Assembly: GCF_036416795.1 (NCBI RefSeq)
Contig: NZ_CP143867.1
Span: 2,596,001-2,660,000 of the forward strand
Reading direction: 5' to 3'
DNA length: 64,000 bases
Origin: Bacteroides sp. MSB163
Lineage (GTDB): Bacteria > Bacteroidota > Bacteroidia > Bacteroidales > Bacteroidaceae
Shown: positions 53,680-61,156 of the stretch, one piece after another
Layout: each line of letters starts with the position of its first letter
How positions within the stretch are numbered: the stretch's first letter is position 1
The notes under the pieces: generated by a model
What the model saw: only the letters and a program-made list of their open reading frames with translations
Databases searched by the model: none
What the model was told of the DNA's origin: nothing
Made by a program: the position numbers and the translations under genes

Positions 53680-56182
53680 TTATTTTTTCTTTTTCTTCTC
53701 ACTTGCCAGCATACGGATGGCCTGTTCCATATTGCCGCCCAACTTCTCTGTCATTTGCGTGACTTCGAGCTTCTCGGTCTCCTCCGTGGTATAAGTGAGG
53801 TACTCCTCGACAGAGGTTTCTGTGGCATAGACAGCAGACCGGACTCCGCCCAAGCCAATTCAAACTTCCTTATACTTTCTTGCCGGATCATTGGCCTGGT
53901 TGATGGACAGAATCTGCCCTTTCTCCTTGTCGGTCAGTCCCAGCAAGGATTGCACGGAATCAAACTTGTTGATATACTTTCGCTGGTCCAACAAAATCTT
54001 GCAATCGGCATTGTTGACGATAGTGTCCTTGATAATAGGACTTGACACGATGTCGTCCAGTTCCTGCGTGACAACTACGGCCTCACCGAAGTATTTACGG
54101 ACGGGTTTTGTAGAGAAATTTTATATAATCCACCATGCCTTCGCGGGCGATTGCCTTCCAAGCCTCCTCCACAACTATCATCTTCCGAGCCCCATGCAAC
54201 CGCCTCATTTTGTTGATAAAAGCTTCCATAATGATGACGGTCACCACCGGAAAAAGAATCTTATGCTCCTTAATTTCGTCAATTTCAAATACCACAAAAC
54301 GCTTGTTCAGCAAGTCGAGCTGCTCATCTGAATTCAGCAGATAATCATATTCTCCACCACGGTAATATGGAGCCAATACATTGAGAAAATTAGTGAGGTC
54401 GAAATCCTTCTCGCGGTAATGTTTCTCTTCCAGTATTCCATGGAACTCTCCCTGTACGAACTCGTAGAAAGTATTAAAGGAAGGAACCAGCTCAACATCC
54501 TCCTTTATCTTTTCAAGAAACAGGTTGACCGCCATTGAGAGGGCCACTTCCTCGGCACGGGTGATTACTTCCGTATCCCTTTTCCAGAGCGACATGATCA
54601 GTGTCTTAATGGACTCTTTCTTCTCCAGGTCGAAGACTTTATCTTCGGTAAAAAAAGGATTGAAGGCTATCGGGTGTTTTTCGCTATACGTATAATACAC
54701 GCCATCCTCCCCGTTTGTACGCTGGCGGATCAGGTCGCATAAACCCTTGTAACTGTTCCCGATATCAATCAGTATAATGTGGGTGTTCTGTTCCCAATAC
54801 TGCCTCACTAAATGGTTCATGAAAAAGGACTTGCCCGAACCGGAAGGCCCGATAACCAGTTTGTTACGGTTGGTGATGATGCCCCGGCGCATCGGTTCGT
54901 CCGAGATGTCCAGATGCAGCGGTTTCCCGTTGGTCCGGTCTGCCATCTTGATGCCGAAAGGCGACAGGGAATCCGCATAGTTCGTCTCCCCGGTAAAAAA
55001 GCAGACTCCCTGCTCGATGAAAGTATAGAAGGACTCCTCGGCAGGAAAATCACCCTCGCCGCCGGGAATGCCCGCCCAGTACAGGGTAGGCGCGTCAACG
55101 GTATTGTAACGGGGCTTGCATCCCATCAGTGCCAGAGCCGAACCGGTGTCGTTCTTTATCACCTTGAGCTTCTCCCGGCTGTCCGACCATGCCATGACAT
55201 TGCAATGGCAACGGATGGCGGTCAGCCCGAAGGAGTGCGCTTCGTCCAGATAAGCGTCGATCCACTGCTTGTTGAGCTGGTTGGCACGGCTGTACTTGGA
55301 AAGCGAATGCATGTTGCGTGCCGTCTTCTCGAAGCGTTGCAGGATTTCCGCCGAATCGTCTATGAACAGGAACTGGTTGTAGATATGGTCACAGGAAAGC
55401 ATCAGCCCCACCGGGGCGGCAAAGCTCAGACGGCAGTCACTGCGGTCGGTGGAGTATTTCTCGTACCGGGCATCCGTCCGGACAGAGCCGGGAAGATCGT
55501 CCACATCGGAAAGGGTGTGCACGCAGAGAATATTGTCCCCGATACGCATTTCCGATGCGCTCATCTGTATATCTTTCAGCGTGGTCGTGTCCTGCTGCGA
55601 GAGGGAGAAATATTTCTCGACCAGCCCGGCCTGCTGCGGCGTGCCGACAATCTCATCGGTGGTCAGCCGTTCCAGGCGGATAAAGGCCGAGTCGTTCAGG
55701 ATGCGCTCGAACTGGTCGACACTTTCCAGAAAGCGGCTGACCGCGTCCTTGTCCCAGACTTCCTTCGGGATGATGTTCCCCCGGCAGAGGATGGAGAAGT
55801 TGCTCTCTTTGCGGCTCCGCTCCTTGGTTGTCCTGGTGATGAAGAGATAGGCAAAATGGTTCAGGAAAGGCCGTTCATTGAAGTGGAGCTCGAAGCTGCG
55901 GTCCAGAAAGCTCATCCCGTCCTTCTGCGTGTCGGCCTTGTAATTCTCTTTCAGGAACCAGTCCTGCCGGTGTACTATCGTGTAATTCGGCAGTACCTTG
56001 ACTGCCTTTGTTCATGTGCCGTGCATGGATTCATAGTCTGCGGAAGTGACCGTGAAGAGCTCCGGAAGGAAAACCTTGAAGCCGATGGTCACGTCCGCGT
56101 CCTTGGAGAGGATGCATCTCTCTTCCACGGACAATATCGGAAACTTACTTTCCAGCGTTGCGGCTTTTAATGTATTTCTCAT
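53680..56182 (-). pseudogene. traG: TraG (VirB4-like) conjugation ATPase with two TGA codons and a frameshift
   Basis: About 834 codons, family length. ATG at 56182, then TGA at 56014-56012 (codon 57, after YESMHGT), then the long frame with Walker A IGPSGSGKSFF and Walker B KMIVVEEAWKAIA. Near 54110-54116 an extra C in ACCC shifts the frame (LYKTRP-stop instead of the family LFKTVRKFFGEAI-type sequence). The next frame continues KYFGEAVVVTQELDDI to a second TGA at 53862-53860 (after RKYKEV), then IGLGGVRSAVYATETSVEEY to TAA at 53680. Relatives have Trp at both TGA sites; both are TGA-A. The frameshift alone would inactivate it unless it is a sequencing error. Confidence 0.8.
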
Positions 56183-56495
56183 AAATGCGCTTTTTAAATA
56201 AGGAAGATATACGTTTGCGATTGATGATATAAAACGGGTGGTATTTGACTGCGGTAAGCTTCATCAAGCCATTGGGACCGTACTTCTTGTTCAGGTGGAA
56301 CACCCCGAAGATCAGCCCGAAAGCGGAGAGGATACCGAAGCCGATGCAGACCCACCGGTCAATACCTATCATATAGAAGATGACGAACAACAGGAAGATG
56401 GCAAGCAAGCCTCCTACGAAGAAATACAGGTATTGTGCCTGCAAGCCGTTAAACTCCACGCTGCGTCCTATTCCTTTGTTGATATTGTATTCCAT
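56145..56495 (-). CDS. traF: Conjugative transfer protein TraF (DUF4133)
   Basis: 116 residues with two membrane helices (LYFFVGGLLAIFLLFVIFYM and VCIGFGILSAFGLIFGVF) and a basic tail IINRKRISSLFKKRIYEKYI. This is the VirB3-like TraF that works with TraE and TraG. Its end overlaps the traG start by 38 nt, so translation is coupled. DRWVC has TGG followed by G. Intact. Confidence 0.87.
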   Translation of the reverse strand: MEYNINKGIGRSVEFNGLQAQYLYFFVGGLLAIFLLFVIFYMIGIDRWVCIGFGILSAFGLIFGVFHLNKKYGPNGLMKLTAVKYHPFYIINRKRISSLFKKRIYEKYIKSRNAGK

Positions 56496-56506
56496 AACCG
56501 TCTATA

Positions 56507-56815
56507 TTACAGGAAAAAGGAGCGCAGGACGGTCGCAGCAACAATGAGGAAAACACAGGCTCCAAACCAGGACCCGGCTGTTTTTCCGGTATCGGGGTCT
56601 CCTGAAGAAAACTTGGAATAAACTTTTATCGCGCCTATCAGCCCTACAATGGCTCCTGCGGCATATATCAATTTCGTGGCCGGATCGAAATAGCTGGAAA
56701 GCATGGATGTGGCCTTTGTGATACCGGCACTTCCGTCCCCTTCGGCATAGGCACCCAGGGTGGAAACAACTATTCATGCTATTAATGCAACCGTCTTTTT
56801 AAAATGTCTTTTCAT
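56507..56815 (-). CDS. traE: Conjugative transfer protein TraE (DUF4134) with in-frame TGA in the signal peptide
   Basis: 102 codons, family length, from the ATG at 56815: MKRHFKKTVALIA, TGA at 56776-56774 (codon 14), then IVVSTLGAYAEGDGSAG, two membrane segments and the conserved KFSSGDPDTGKTAGSWFGAC and FLIVAATVLRSFFL. TraE is the VirB2-like pilin/inner-membrane subunit. The TGA sits in the hydrophobic core of the signal peptide; Trp there is plausible but not a fixed family residue. TGA-A context. No other Met precedes the mature part, so expression depends on reading it. Confidence 0.78.
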
Positions 56816-56860
56816 ATACAATCTACGAATTAAATGTGAATAAAAAACTTCTTTCAAATA

Positions 56861-56884
56861 GACCGCAGGAAATTTCCTGCGGTC
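56861..56884 (-). terminator. Palindromic hairpin between mini-ORF array and traE
   Basis: GACCGCAGGAAA paired with TTTCCTGCGGTC: a perfect 12-bp inverted repeat, followed on the minus strand by TATTTG. The T tract is short, so it may be an attenuator or a protein site ahead of traE (ATG 46 nt downstream). Confidence 0.55.
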
Positions 56885-56916
56885 CGCTGCTTGCAACCAC
56901 GATGTCCTTTTTAGGA

Positions 56917-56943
56917 TCAACCCGAGTCATAGTAACCAATCAT
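56917..56943 (-). CDS. Mini-ORF 4: M-I-G-Y-Y-D-S-G
   Basis: 27 nt, fourth and closest to traE. It has a good ribosome site: GGAGGT five to six nt before the ATG (minus strand, 56954-56949). The Ser codon is TCG instead of TCC. Confidence 0.55.
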   Translation of the reverse strand: MIGYYDSG

Positions 56944-57007
56944 AGGCACCTCCGTTTTAAAGGGTTAATTACTTGTTTTGAATGTTCGCTCCGGTAAAGG
57001 GAAAAGA

Positions 57008-57034
57008 TCAACCGGAATCATGGAAGCCTCTCAT
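57008..57034 (-). CDS. Mini-ORF 3: M-R-G-F-H-D-S-G
   Basis: 27 nt, third of the four. Preceded on the minus strand by TTTTAAAACGAAGTGTA, an element also seen before copy 2. Confidence 0.5.
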   Translation of the reverse strand: MRGFHDSG

Positions 57035-57088
57035 ATATCCGTTCTTTAAGAGTTATACACTTCGTTTTAAAACTCGCCATGCCCGGAT

Positions 57089-57115
57089 CAACCGGAGTCG
57101 AAGAAATCTCTCATG
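57089..57115 (-). CDS. Mini-ORF 2: M-R-D-F-F-D-S-G
   Basis: 27 nt, second of the four. Uses TTC codons for Phe where copy 1 has TAT for Tyr, and GAC where copy 1 has GAT. Preceded by an A-rich leader without a clear Shine-Dalgarno. Confidence 0.5.
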
Positions 57116-57168
57116 TTTTTTCATTTTTTAATTGTACACTTCATTTTAAAGGTCCACAACATCCGGAA

Positions 57169-57195
57169 TCAACCGGAATCATAATACTTTCCCAT
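57169..57195 (-). CDS. Mini-ORF 1: M-G-K-Y-Y-D-S-G
   Basis: ATG to TGA, 27 nt. First of four tandem eight-residue peptides, each with the pattern Met-x-x-[Tyr/Phe]-[Tyr/Phe/His]-Asp-Ser-Gly-stop. Differences between copies fall on the two variable codons, on aromatic-for-aromatic (or His) changes and on silent third positions (GAT/GAC, TCC/TCG), as expected for translated sequence. It begins 17 nt after the stop of the traD-like gene. Possible leader or signal peptide; no known family. Confidence 0.5.
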   Translation of the reverse strand: MGKYYDSG

Positions 57196-57211
57196 ACTAT
57201 CGTCCTGTTAT

Positions 57212-57967
57212 CTATTCAGGCACATGCTCCGTAATGTCAAATTCCCGGAGAATGTCGTCCTTGTCCTTTCTGGTCAATAAATGGGGTTCACCCTTGTCCA
57301 CATACAGACGCATATACCGTTTCAGCTTGTCGTTGTTACCCAGGATGCCCGCCTGCAGGATTCGCTCCATGTTCGTGCCTTCCAGCTTACGGAAAGTCTG
57401 CCGGGTTTGTTCCTGTTCCGCTTCCGTCACGGGAATGTCCGATGTCATCACTTTCTCTATCATATCCAGGTCGTCGAAGGTGACACCGGTTGCCCGGTGG
57501 GGATTGCTCCGCTGTACGTATCCCGTAATCTCATAGCGTTCGGGTATTTCTTCCTTTTCTTCACCGGAAGAAGGGGAAGCCTTCTGCATATAGTCGGTTT
57601 CAGGATAATTCAATTTTTGAAAAGTGCCCGGAACTTCCGGGTATTTCGTATGCCTGTCAAAGGGTTCGTGTGCTTGAAGAACCGGTCCTGTTTCCTTTTC
57701 GGGAGTAAAGGTACCGCTCTTTTCAATACCAGATTCAGCCTGTCCGCTATTGTCATCCATTGTCAGTGATTGTCGCATCCGGTACCGGCTCCTGCCTATT
57801 ATTTCCGCCTCTGACAATGATATTTCCGGATGAACGGCGGCAGGTGTGGTCCGACGTTCCTTTTTGACTTTTCCGCCCCTCCATGTGAAAATGCCGCCCG
57901 TATGGACATACTTCTCAATGCTCAAATAGGAAGCATAAATAAAAAGGAGAATAAAAAGATATTCCAT
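57212..57967 (-). CDS. TraD-like conjugative element protein
   Basis: 251 residues from the ATG at 57967, which gives MEYLFILLFIYASYLSIEKY, an N-terminal membrane helix; longer upstream frames overlap the DUF3408 gene. A low-complexity middle (about 60-150) is followed by a conserved helical C-terminus: GVTFDDLDMIEKVMTSDIPV, TRQTFRKLEGTNMERILQAG, NDKLKRYMRLYVDKGEPHLL. It is typical of the gene between DUF3408 and traE in these elements (DUF4122-type, from memory). A GTCA decamer array lies within the coding sequence. Confidence 0.72.
   Translation of the reverse strand: MEYLFILLFIYASYLSIEKYVHTGGIFTWRGGKVKKERRTTPAAVHPEISLSEAEIIGRSRYRMRQSLTMDDNSGQAESGIEKSGTFTPEKETGPVLQAHEPFDRHTKYPEVPGTFQKLNYPETDYMQKASPSSGEEKEEIPERYEITGYVQRSNPHRATGVTFDDLDMIEKVMTSDIPVTEAEQEQTRQTFRKLEGTNMERILQAGILGNNDKLKRYMRLYVDKGEPHLLTRKDKDDILREFDITEHVPE
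57742..57775. promoter_or_regulatory. GTCA decamer array inside the traD-like gene
   Basis: GTCC, GTCA, GTCA, GTCG begin at 57742, 57752, 57762 and 57772, 10 bp apart. On the minus strand this encodes part of RMRQSLTMDDNSGQAE. It may be chance or an internal protein-binding site. Confidence 0.45.
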
Positions 57968-57971
57968 ACGG

Positions 57972-58391
57972 TTATTTTGTTTTAAATGATTTGCAATGTT
58001 TTTCGATAATGTAATGGACCAGCTTCTCGTTCTGTTCGAAGAAAAGTGCCAGTATCCGGTTGGTGACTCCGGCAACGGTGACCTTCCTGCTGCCGATACC
58101 CCACACCAGGGAAGAGATACGCCGGTGTATATCGGCATCGATATGAAGCGTCGTGGTGGACTCACTCCGGGGTACATTCAGAAAATTTGCAATGAAAGCA
58201 TCACACTCTTTGTCAGTAAACGCCTGCTTCCCGGTTACCGCCGGTTCCGGCGGGATTGCTTCCGCCCTCTCCGGCTGGGGAGGCGTTTCGGAGAGGATGG
58301 ACAGCATCGAACCTTTGGAAGCGACTATGTCCAGTATCGCCTGCTCGTCTATGCCTCCGGGGAATATTTTCTTTTTGTCTGATTTATTCAT
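57972..58391 (-). CDS. DUF3408 protein, partner of TraA in element 2
   Basis: 139 residues. N-terminal recognition block GIDEQAILDIVASKGSMLSI, also seen in the remnant at 4468-4877. The C-terminal ribbon-helix-helix-like unit is TTTLHIDADIHRRISSLVWG, VTVAGVTNRILALFFEQNEK. It is encoded 13 nt downstream of ParA/TraA. Candidate DNA-binding partner of the ATPase in partition or transfer initiation. A single copy here; element 1 has two. Confidence 0.78.
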   Translation of the reverse strand: MNKSDKKKIFPGGIDEQAILDIVASKGSMLSILSETPPQPERAEAIPPEPAVTGKQAFTDKECDAFIANFLNVPRSESTTTLHIDADIHRRISSLVWGIGSRKVTVAGVTNRILALFFEQNEKLVHYIIEKHCKSFKTK

Positions 58392-58404
58392 AAGCTGTTC
58401 TGTT

Positions 58405-59184
58405 TTAGATAGCGTCTGGTTCGTTTAAACCGGCGATACGGCATATCTCTTCCACCAGTTCGGACAACCCCGATCCTTTTTCCTGCCGGTTGTCCGGTGG
58501 AAACAGCGTGGAACGGAAGATACTGTTCTGCGTCGGGCTTATTTCCCTGTTGTAACGTTTCGTGTCCGGAATGCGTGAGTCCAGCAGTTTCAGGTCCGCT
58601 TTCCGGATCACACGGTTCCATGACTCGTACACCTCTTTCCGTTCCCTTTTGTCAATCATGTTCCAGAAGAAATAGATGCCCTTAAGGTTGCAATTGTGCT
58701 TGGATATCAGTTCGTCTTCCAGTACAGCGGCAAATTCAAGGGAACTCTGCATGACGATATTGTCCGCCTTAAGCGGGACGAAGATATAGTCCATCGCGGA
58801 AATGGTGTAGATCACCCCCTCACTGCGGAGCGTTCCGGGAAGGTCGAGCAGCACGACATCAAAAACGGCATCCTCTTTTTCCATATACCGGTGCAAATCC
58901 TCGACGGCTTTCTCCGGGTCGCTTTTGATGACCGGATAAGAGCGTTTCTGAATCTGCTCGTGCTGGCGGTAGAGGTTTACTTTCAGAGTATCATTCTCCA
59001 TCACGCTCTTGATATCGCGTTCACGCATCAGGGCAATGCTGTGCTGAGGGGAGTCGCAATCCACGACACCCACCCGATAACCTTTCCGGTAATGAAGGAT
59101 GCTGGCGAGCAGCACCGTAAAGACGGATTTGCCTACGCCTCCTTTCTGGCTGGCGACAGCAATTAATAACGGTTCTTTTTTCAT
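58405..59184 (-). CDS. traA: ParA-family ATPase TraA of element 2
   Basis: 259 residues. ASQKGGVGKSVFTVLLASIL (deviant Walker A), DCDSPQHSIALMRERD, VVLLDLPGTLRSEGVIY (Walker B). Very close to the element 1 protein at 16496-17284. It heads the leftward tra operon. The four-unit GTCA array ends about 115 nt upstream of its ATG, which fits an operator or centromere used with DUF3408. Complete. Confidence 0.92.
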   Translation of the reverse strand: MKKEPLLIAVASQKGGVGKSVFTVLLASILHYRKGYRVGVVDCDSPQHSIALMRERDIKSVMENDTLKVNLYRQHEQIQKRSYPVIKSDPEKAVEDLHRYMEKEDAVFDVVLLDLPGTLRSEGVIYTISAMDYIFVPLKADNIVMQSSLEFAAVLEDELISKHNCNLKGIYFFWNMIDKRERKEVYESWNRVIRKADLKLLDSRIPDTKRYNREISPTQNSIFRSTLFPPDNRQEKGSGLSELVEEICRIAGLNEPDAI

Positions 59185-59264
59185 GCCTTTTTTAAAAATT
59201 CTGATTACTGTGTAACTATTTACGGCACAAAGAAAATGAATGCCCCGATAGGGTAAAATACCCC

Positions 59265-59298
59265 GTCACGGTTTGTCATGGAAAGTCATGGATTGTCA
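59265..59298. promoter_or_regulatory. GTCA decamer array, four perfect units
   Basis: GTCA begins at 59265, 59275, 59285 and 59295, 10 bp apart. The last three units share GTCATGGA. It lies upstream of traA. This is the cleanest of the five arrays. Confidence 0.65.
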
Positions 59299-59350
59299 TG
59301 GATACCGGAGAGAAATCCCCCAAAAGAACAGGACGGGATTGCGGTGAAAG

Positions 59351-59385
59351 AAAAAAAATCCCCGCCTCAAAGACTGAAGGCAGGG
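59351..59385 (-). terminator. Terminator of the amidoligase pair (element 2)
   Basis: Minus strand CCCTGCC, loop of 12, GGCGGGG, then A and a run of T. It follows the small gene at 59410-59643 and separates the pair from the tra operon. Confidence 0.8.
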
Positions 59386-59409
59386 ACTATAATAATAAAG
59401 GGACGGAGC

Positions 59410-59643
59410 TTACCGCTCCTTGAGATAGCCGTCCTTCATCAGGTCGGACATGAACCCTTCGGGAGTATCGGTGGAAACTGTCACACCATGCGACTCGTTG
59501 TAACGCGCGGCAAACCGCTGCATATACTCCCCGTCGGTACAATCACTGTCGAACCAGCTCCCCTCACGGAGCAGCCGGACGAACTCTTCCGCACTGGAAG
59601 CGGCTATCCGGCCGCCATCCAGTAAAATATACTCTTTCTTCAT
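59410..59643 (-). CDS. Small partner protein of the amidoligase (element 2)
   Basis: 77 residues, homologous along its full length to 15189-15422, with VRLLREGSWFDSDCTDGEYM and GVTVSTDTPEGFMSDLMKDG. Start overlaps the amidoligase stop (ATGA). No signal peptide or known domain. Conservation of the pair at the same length and overlap in two rearranged elements indicates a functional unit. Confidence 0.8.
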   Translation of the reverse strand: MKKEYILLDGGRIAASSAEEFVRLLREGSWFDSDCTDGEYMQRFAARYNESHGVTVSTDTPEGFMSDLMKDGYLKER

Positions 59644-60590
59644 CTCGCCAATTTTTTAGTCCTAATTTTGAAATACAATTTTTGTTTCTCGTCCAGAAAA
59701 GGCAGGCTCTCCAGGGTGTTCCTGCCGGAAAGGTTGTCCTGTTTCGCAAAGGTAATCAAACCGTTCAGAAATAAGATCCAATTCTCCATCTTTGTGAAGT
59801 TTGTCGTGCCGGAATGCTGGCGGAACTCAACCGTCTTATGCCGGGAGTAAGCCTCGAAGTTTACCTTGTGGTACCTGTCGCGGTCAAAGACATCCCGCAG
59901 GTCATCTATTGTCCGGGCTGATTTTATCCTCTCATCGGAAACATGGTTCAGGCTTTTGCAGTATCTGTTGTTCCTGCGCGTGGCCGGCATGAAAGCGTCA
60001 ATCAGATTCTCAAGGTGCTTGTAACTCAGAGCCAGGTTTCTCCAGGTATTCATATTGAAGTCCGCCGCATCCAAGTGGACGTGTAGCCCGCAACTGTCGT
60101 TTACCTTCACATTACAGAGGTCAAGCACCCAGCACACCTTTTCCAGTTCTTTCAACCCGGCTTCACCGGCCAGTATCGGGCTGACCAGCTCAAAAGTATC
60201 GTTCCCATGCAGGCTGCTGTCGGTAACCAGTTTCCAATGATCCCGTGTCGTATGGTTATAACCTTCGACGGTAACACGGATACCGGCTTCCCTCAACTCA
60301 TCAGCCAGCCTGCTCATGCTGCAGTTATAGGCTTCTATTTCAATACCGAATTTATGAGTGAAGGTATAGTCCGGCCGCACCGGCTGTCTTGTTTCAATGG
60401 CTGAGTTCCAGATATTCTCAATCAAGCCGTCCTGCAGCATCTTTTTGTAAACATTGTGTACGAAGCCGTAATTTCCGTTTGTCAGCAGGTCGGCGATTTT
60501 CCGGCGTGTCATACCCAAAAGAAGCAGCTGCCGGATCTTGCTCGTCTTGGTGGCATCCTGCGCTAAAATATTTCTAATTTGCTCATTCAT
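59640..60590 (-). CDS. Amidoligase-family protein (element 2)
   Basis: 316 residues. Same layout as 15419-16348: a helical N-terminus (NEQIRNILAQDATKTSKIRQ) with an HTH-like MTRRKIADLLTNGNYGFV, then the ligase core FGIEIEAYNCSMSRL, TDSSLHGNDTFELVSPILAG, SCGLHVHLDAADF and TVEFRQHSGTTNFTKMENW. The E/H/R residues expected for ATP and metal binding are present. Substrate unknown. It has its own conserved upstream block and terminator, so it is a separate transcription unit from the tra operon. The TGA stop is used as a real stop here. Confidence 0.87.
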   Translation of the reverse strand: MNEQIRNILAQDATKTSKIRQLLLLGMTRRKIADLLTNGNYGFVHNVYKKMLQDGLIENIWNSAIETRQPVRPDYTFTHKFGIEIEAYNCSMSRLADELREAGIRVTVEGYNHTTRDHWKLVTDSSLHGNDTFELVSPILAGEAGLKELEKVCWVLDLCNVKVNDSCGLHVHLDAADFNMNTWRNLALSYKHLENLIDAFMPATRRNNRYCKSLNHVSDERIKSARTIDDLRDVFDRDRYHKVNFEAYSRHKTVEFRQHSGTTNFTKMENWILFLNGLITFAKQDNLSGRNTLESLPFLDEKQKLYFKIRTKKLAR

Positions 60591-60659
60591 AATGCTTTAC
60601 CCTTTGTTGTTATAGTGCTAAGGTAGCATTATAATCTCACATGTCGTAGCATTACGAGA

Positions 60660-60716
60660 CTTATTATCAATGGATTAGCTTAGTTTAGCTTAGGCTAAAA
60701 GTCCTTATCAAGTGTC
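60660..60716 (-). promoter_or_regulatory. Conserved upstream region of the amidoligase gene, copy 2
   Basis: Matches 16421-16480: CTTATTATCA, ATTAGCTTA, CTTAGGCTAAAA and GTGTCT in order. It starts 70 bp upstream of the ATG. Confidence 0.6.
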
Positions 60717-60784
60717 TTGTTTTATTACGTTCTCTCGATGTTTATCCGCTCCCCACCTTACCGTCTGTTTTTCCAAATACCTTA

Positions 60785-60976
60785 TTATCTGAATATCAAT
60801 TTATCAATATACCAAATAACCAAAATACCAATTTACCCGATTATCAGATAACCAAGCGGTCTAAACTTCAGTAATACCTATTTACCTAATAACCCGAATA
60901 TCAGAATATCAAAATACCCGATTAGCAGAATATCAGAATACCAATTTATCTAAATACCAATTTACCTGATTATCTA
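60785..60976. repeat. Octamer repeat field, NTAYCNNN every 8 bp
   Basis: TATC, TACC or AACC recurs every 8 bp for nine units (60785-60856). After a 16-bp break and a 1-bp phase change it continues for thirteen units (60873-60976), for example AATATCAG, AATACCAA, TTTACCTG. The region is very A+T-rich and non-coding. It lies between the amidoligase promoter and the hairpin block. It may be a melting/origin region, an iteron-like protein site, or simple-sequence drift. Confidence 0.75.
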
Positions 60977-61156
60977 TCGGGTTATGCCGGTTATTCAGCA
61001 ATCCCGGCGTATTTTCAGGCATTTCAGCCCATTTCTTAACGCCAAAATTCCGATAACAATCACCTTGTTGTTGAAAAATATGGACATATATGGAGAAGTT
61101 TTGAGGAAGGGAGGAAGGCATCAAGCGGAGCAATCTGCAGTTCTACTTAAAAACGT
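60977..61156. other. Spacer between octamer field and hairpin block
   Basis: 180 bp; no gene recognised, only short frames without family resemblance. Confidence 0.3.

Larger units (their letters stand above)
56907..57205 (-). repeat. Four tandem units of about 80-90 bp, each holding a nine-codon ORF
   Basis: Units share GATCAACCGGA-TCAT on the plus strand and an upstream TTTTAAAACGAAGTGTA-like stretch on the minus strand. The mini-ORF starts are spaced 91, 81 and 80 bp apart. They fill the gap between the traD-like gene and traE. Confidence 0.75.

Noticed and set aside
54812..56170. 452-residue rightward frame over traG
   Set aside because: An antisense shadow of the GC-rich 5' part of traG; no motif and no ribosome site.
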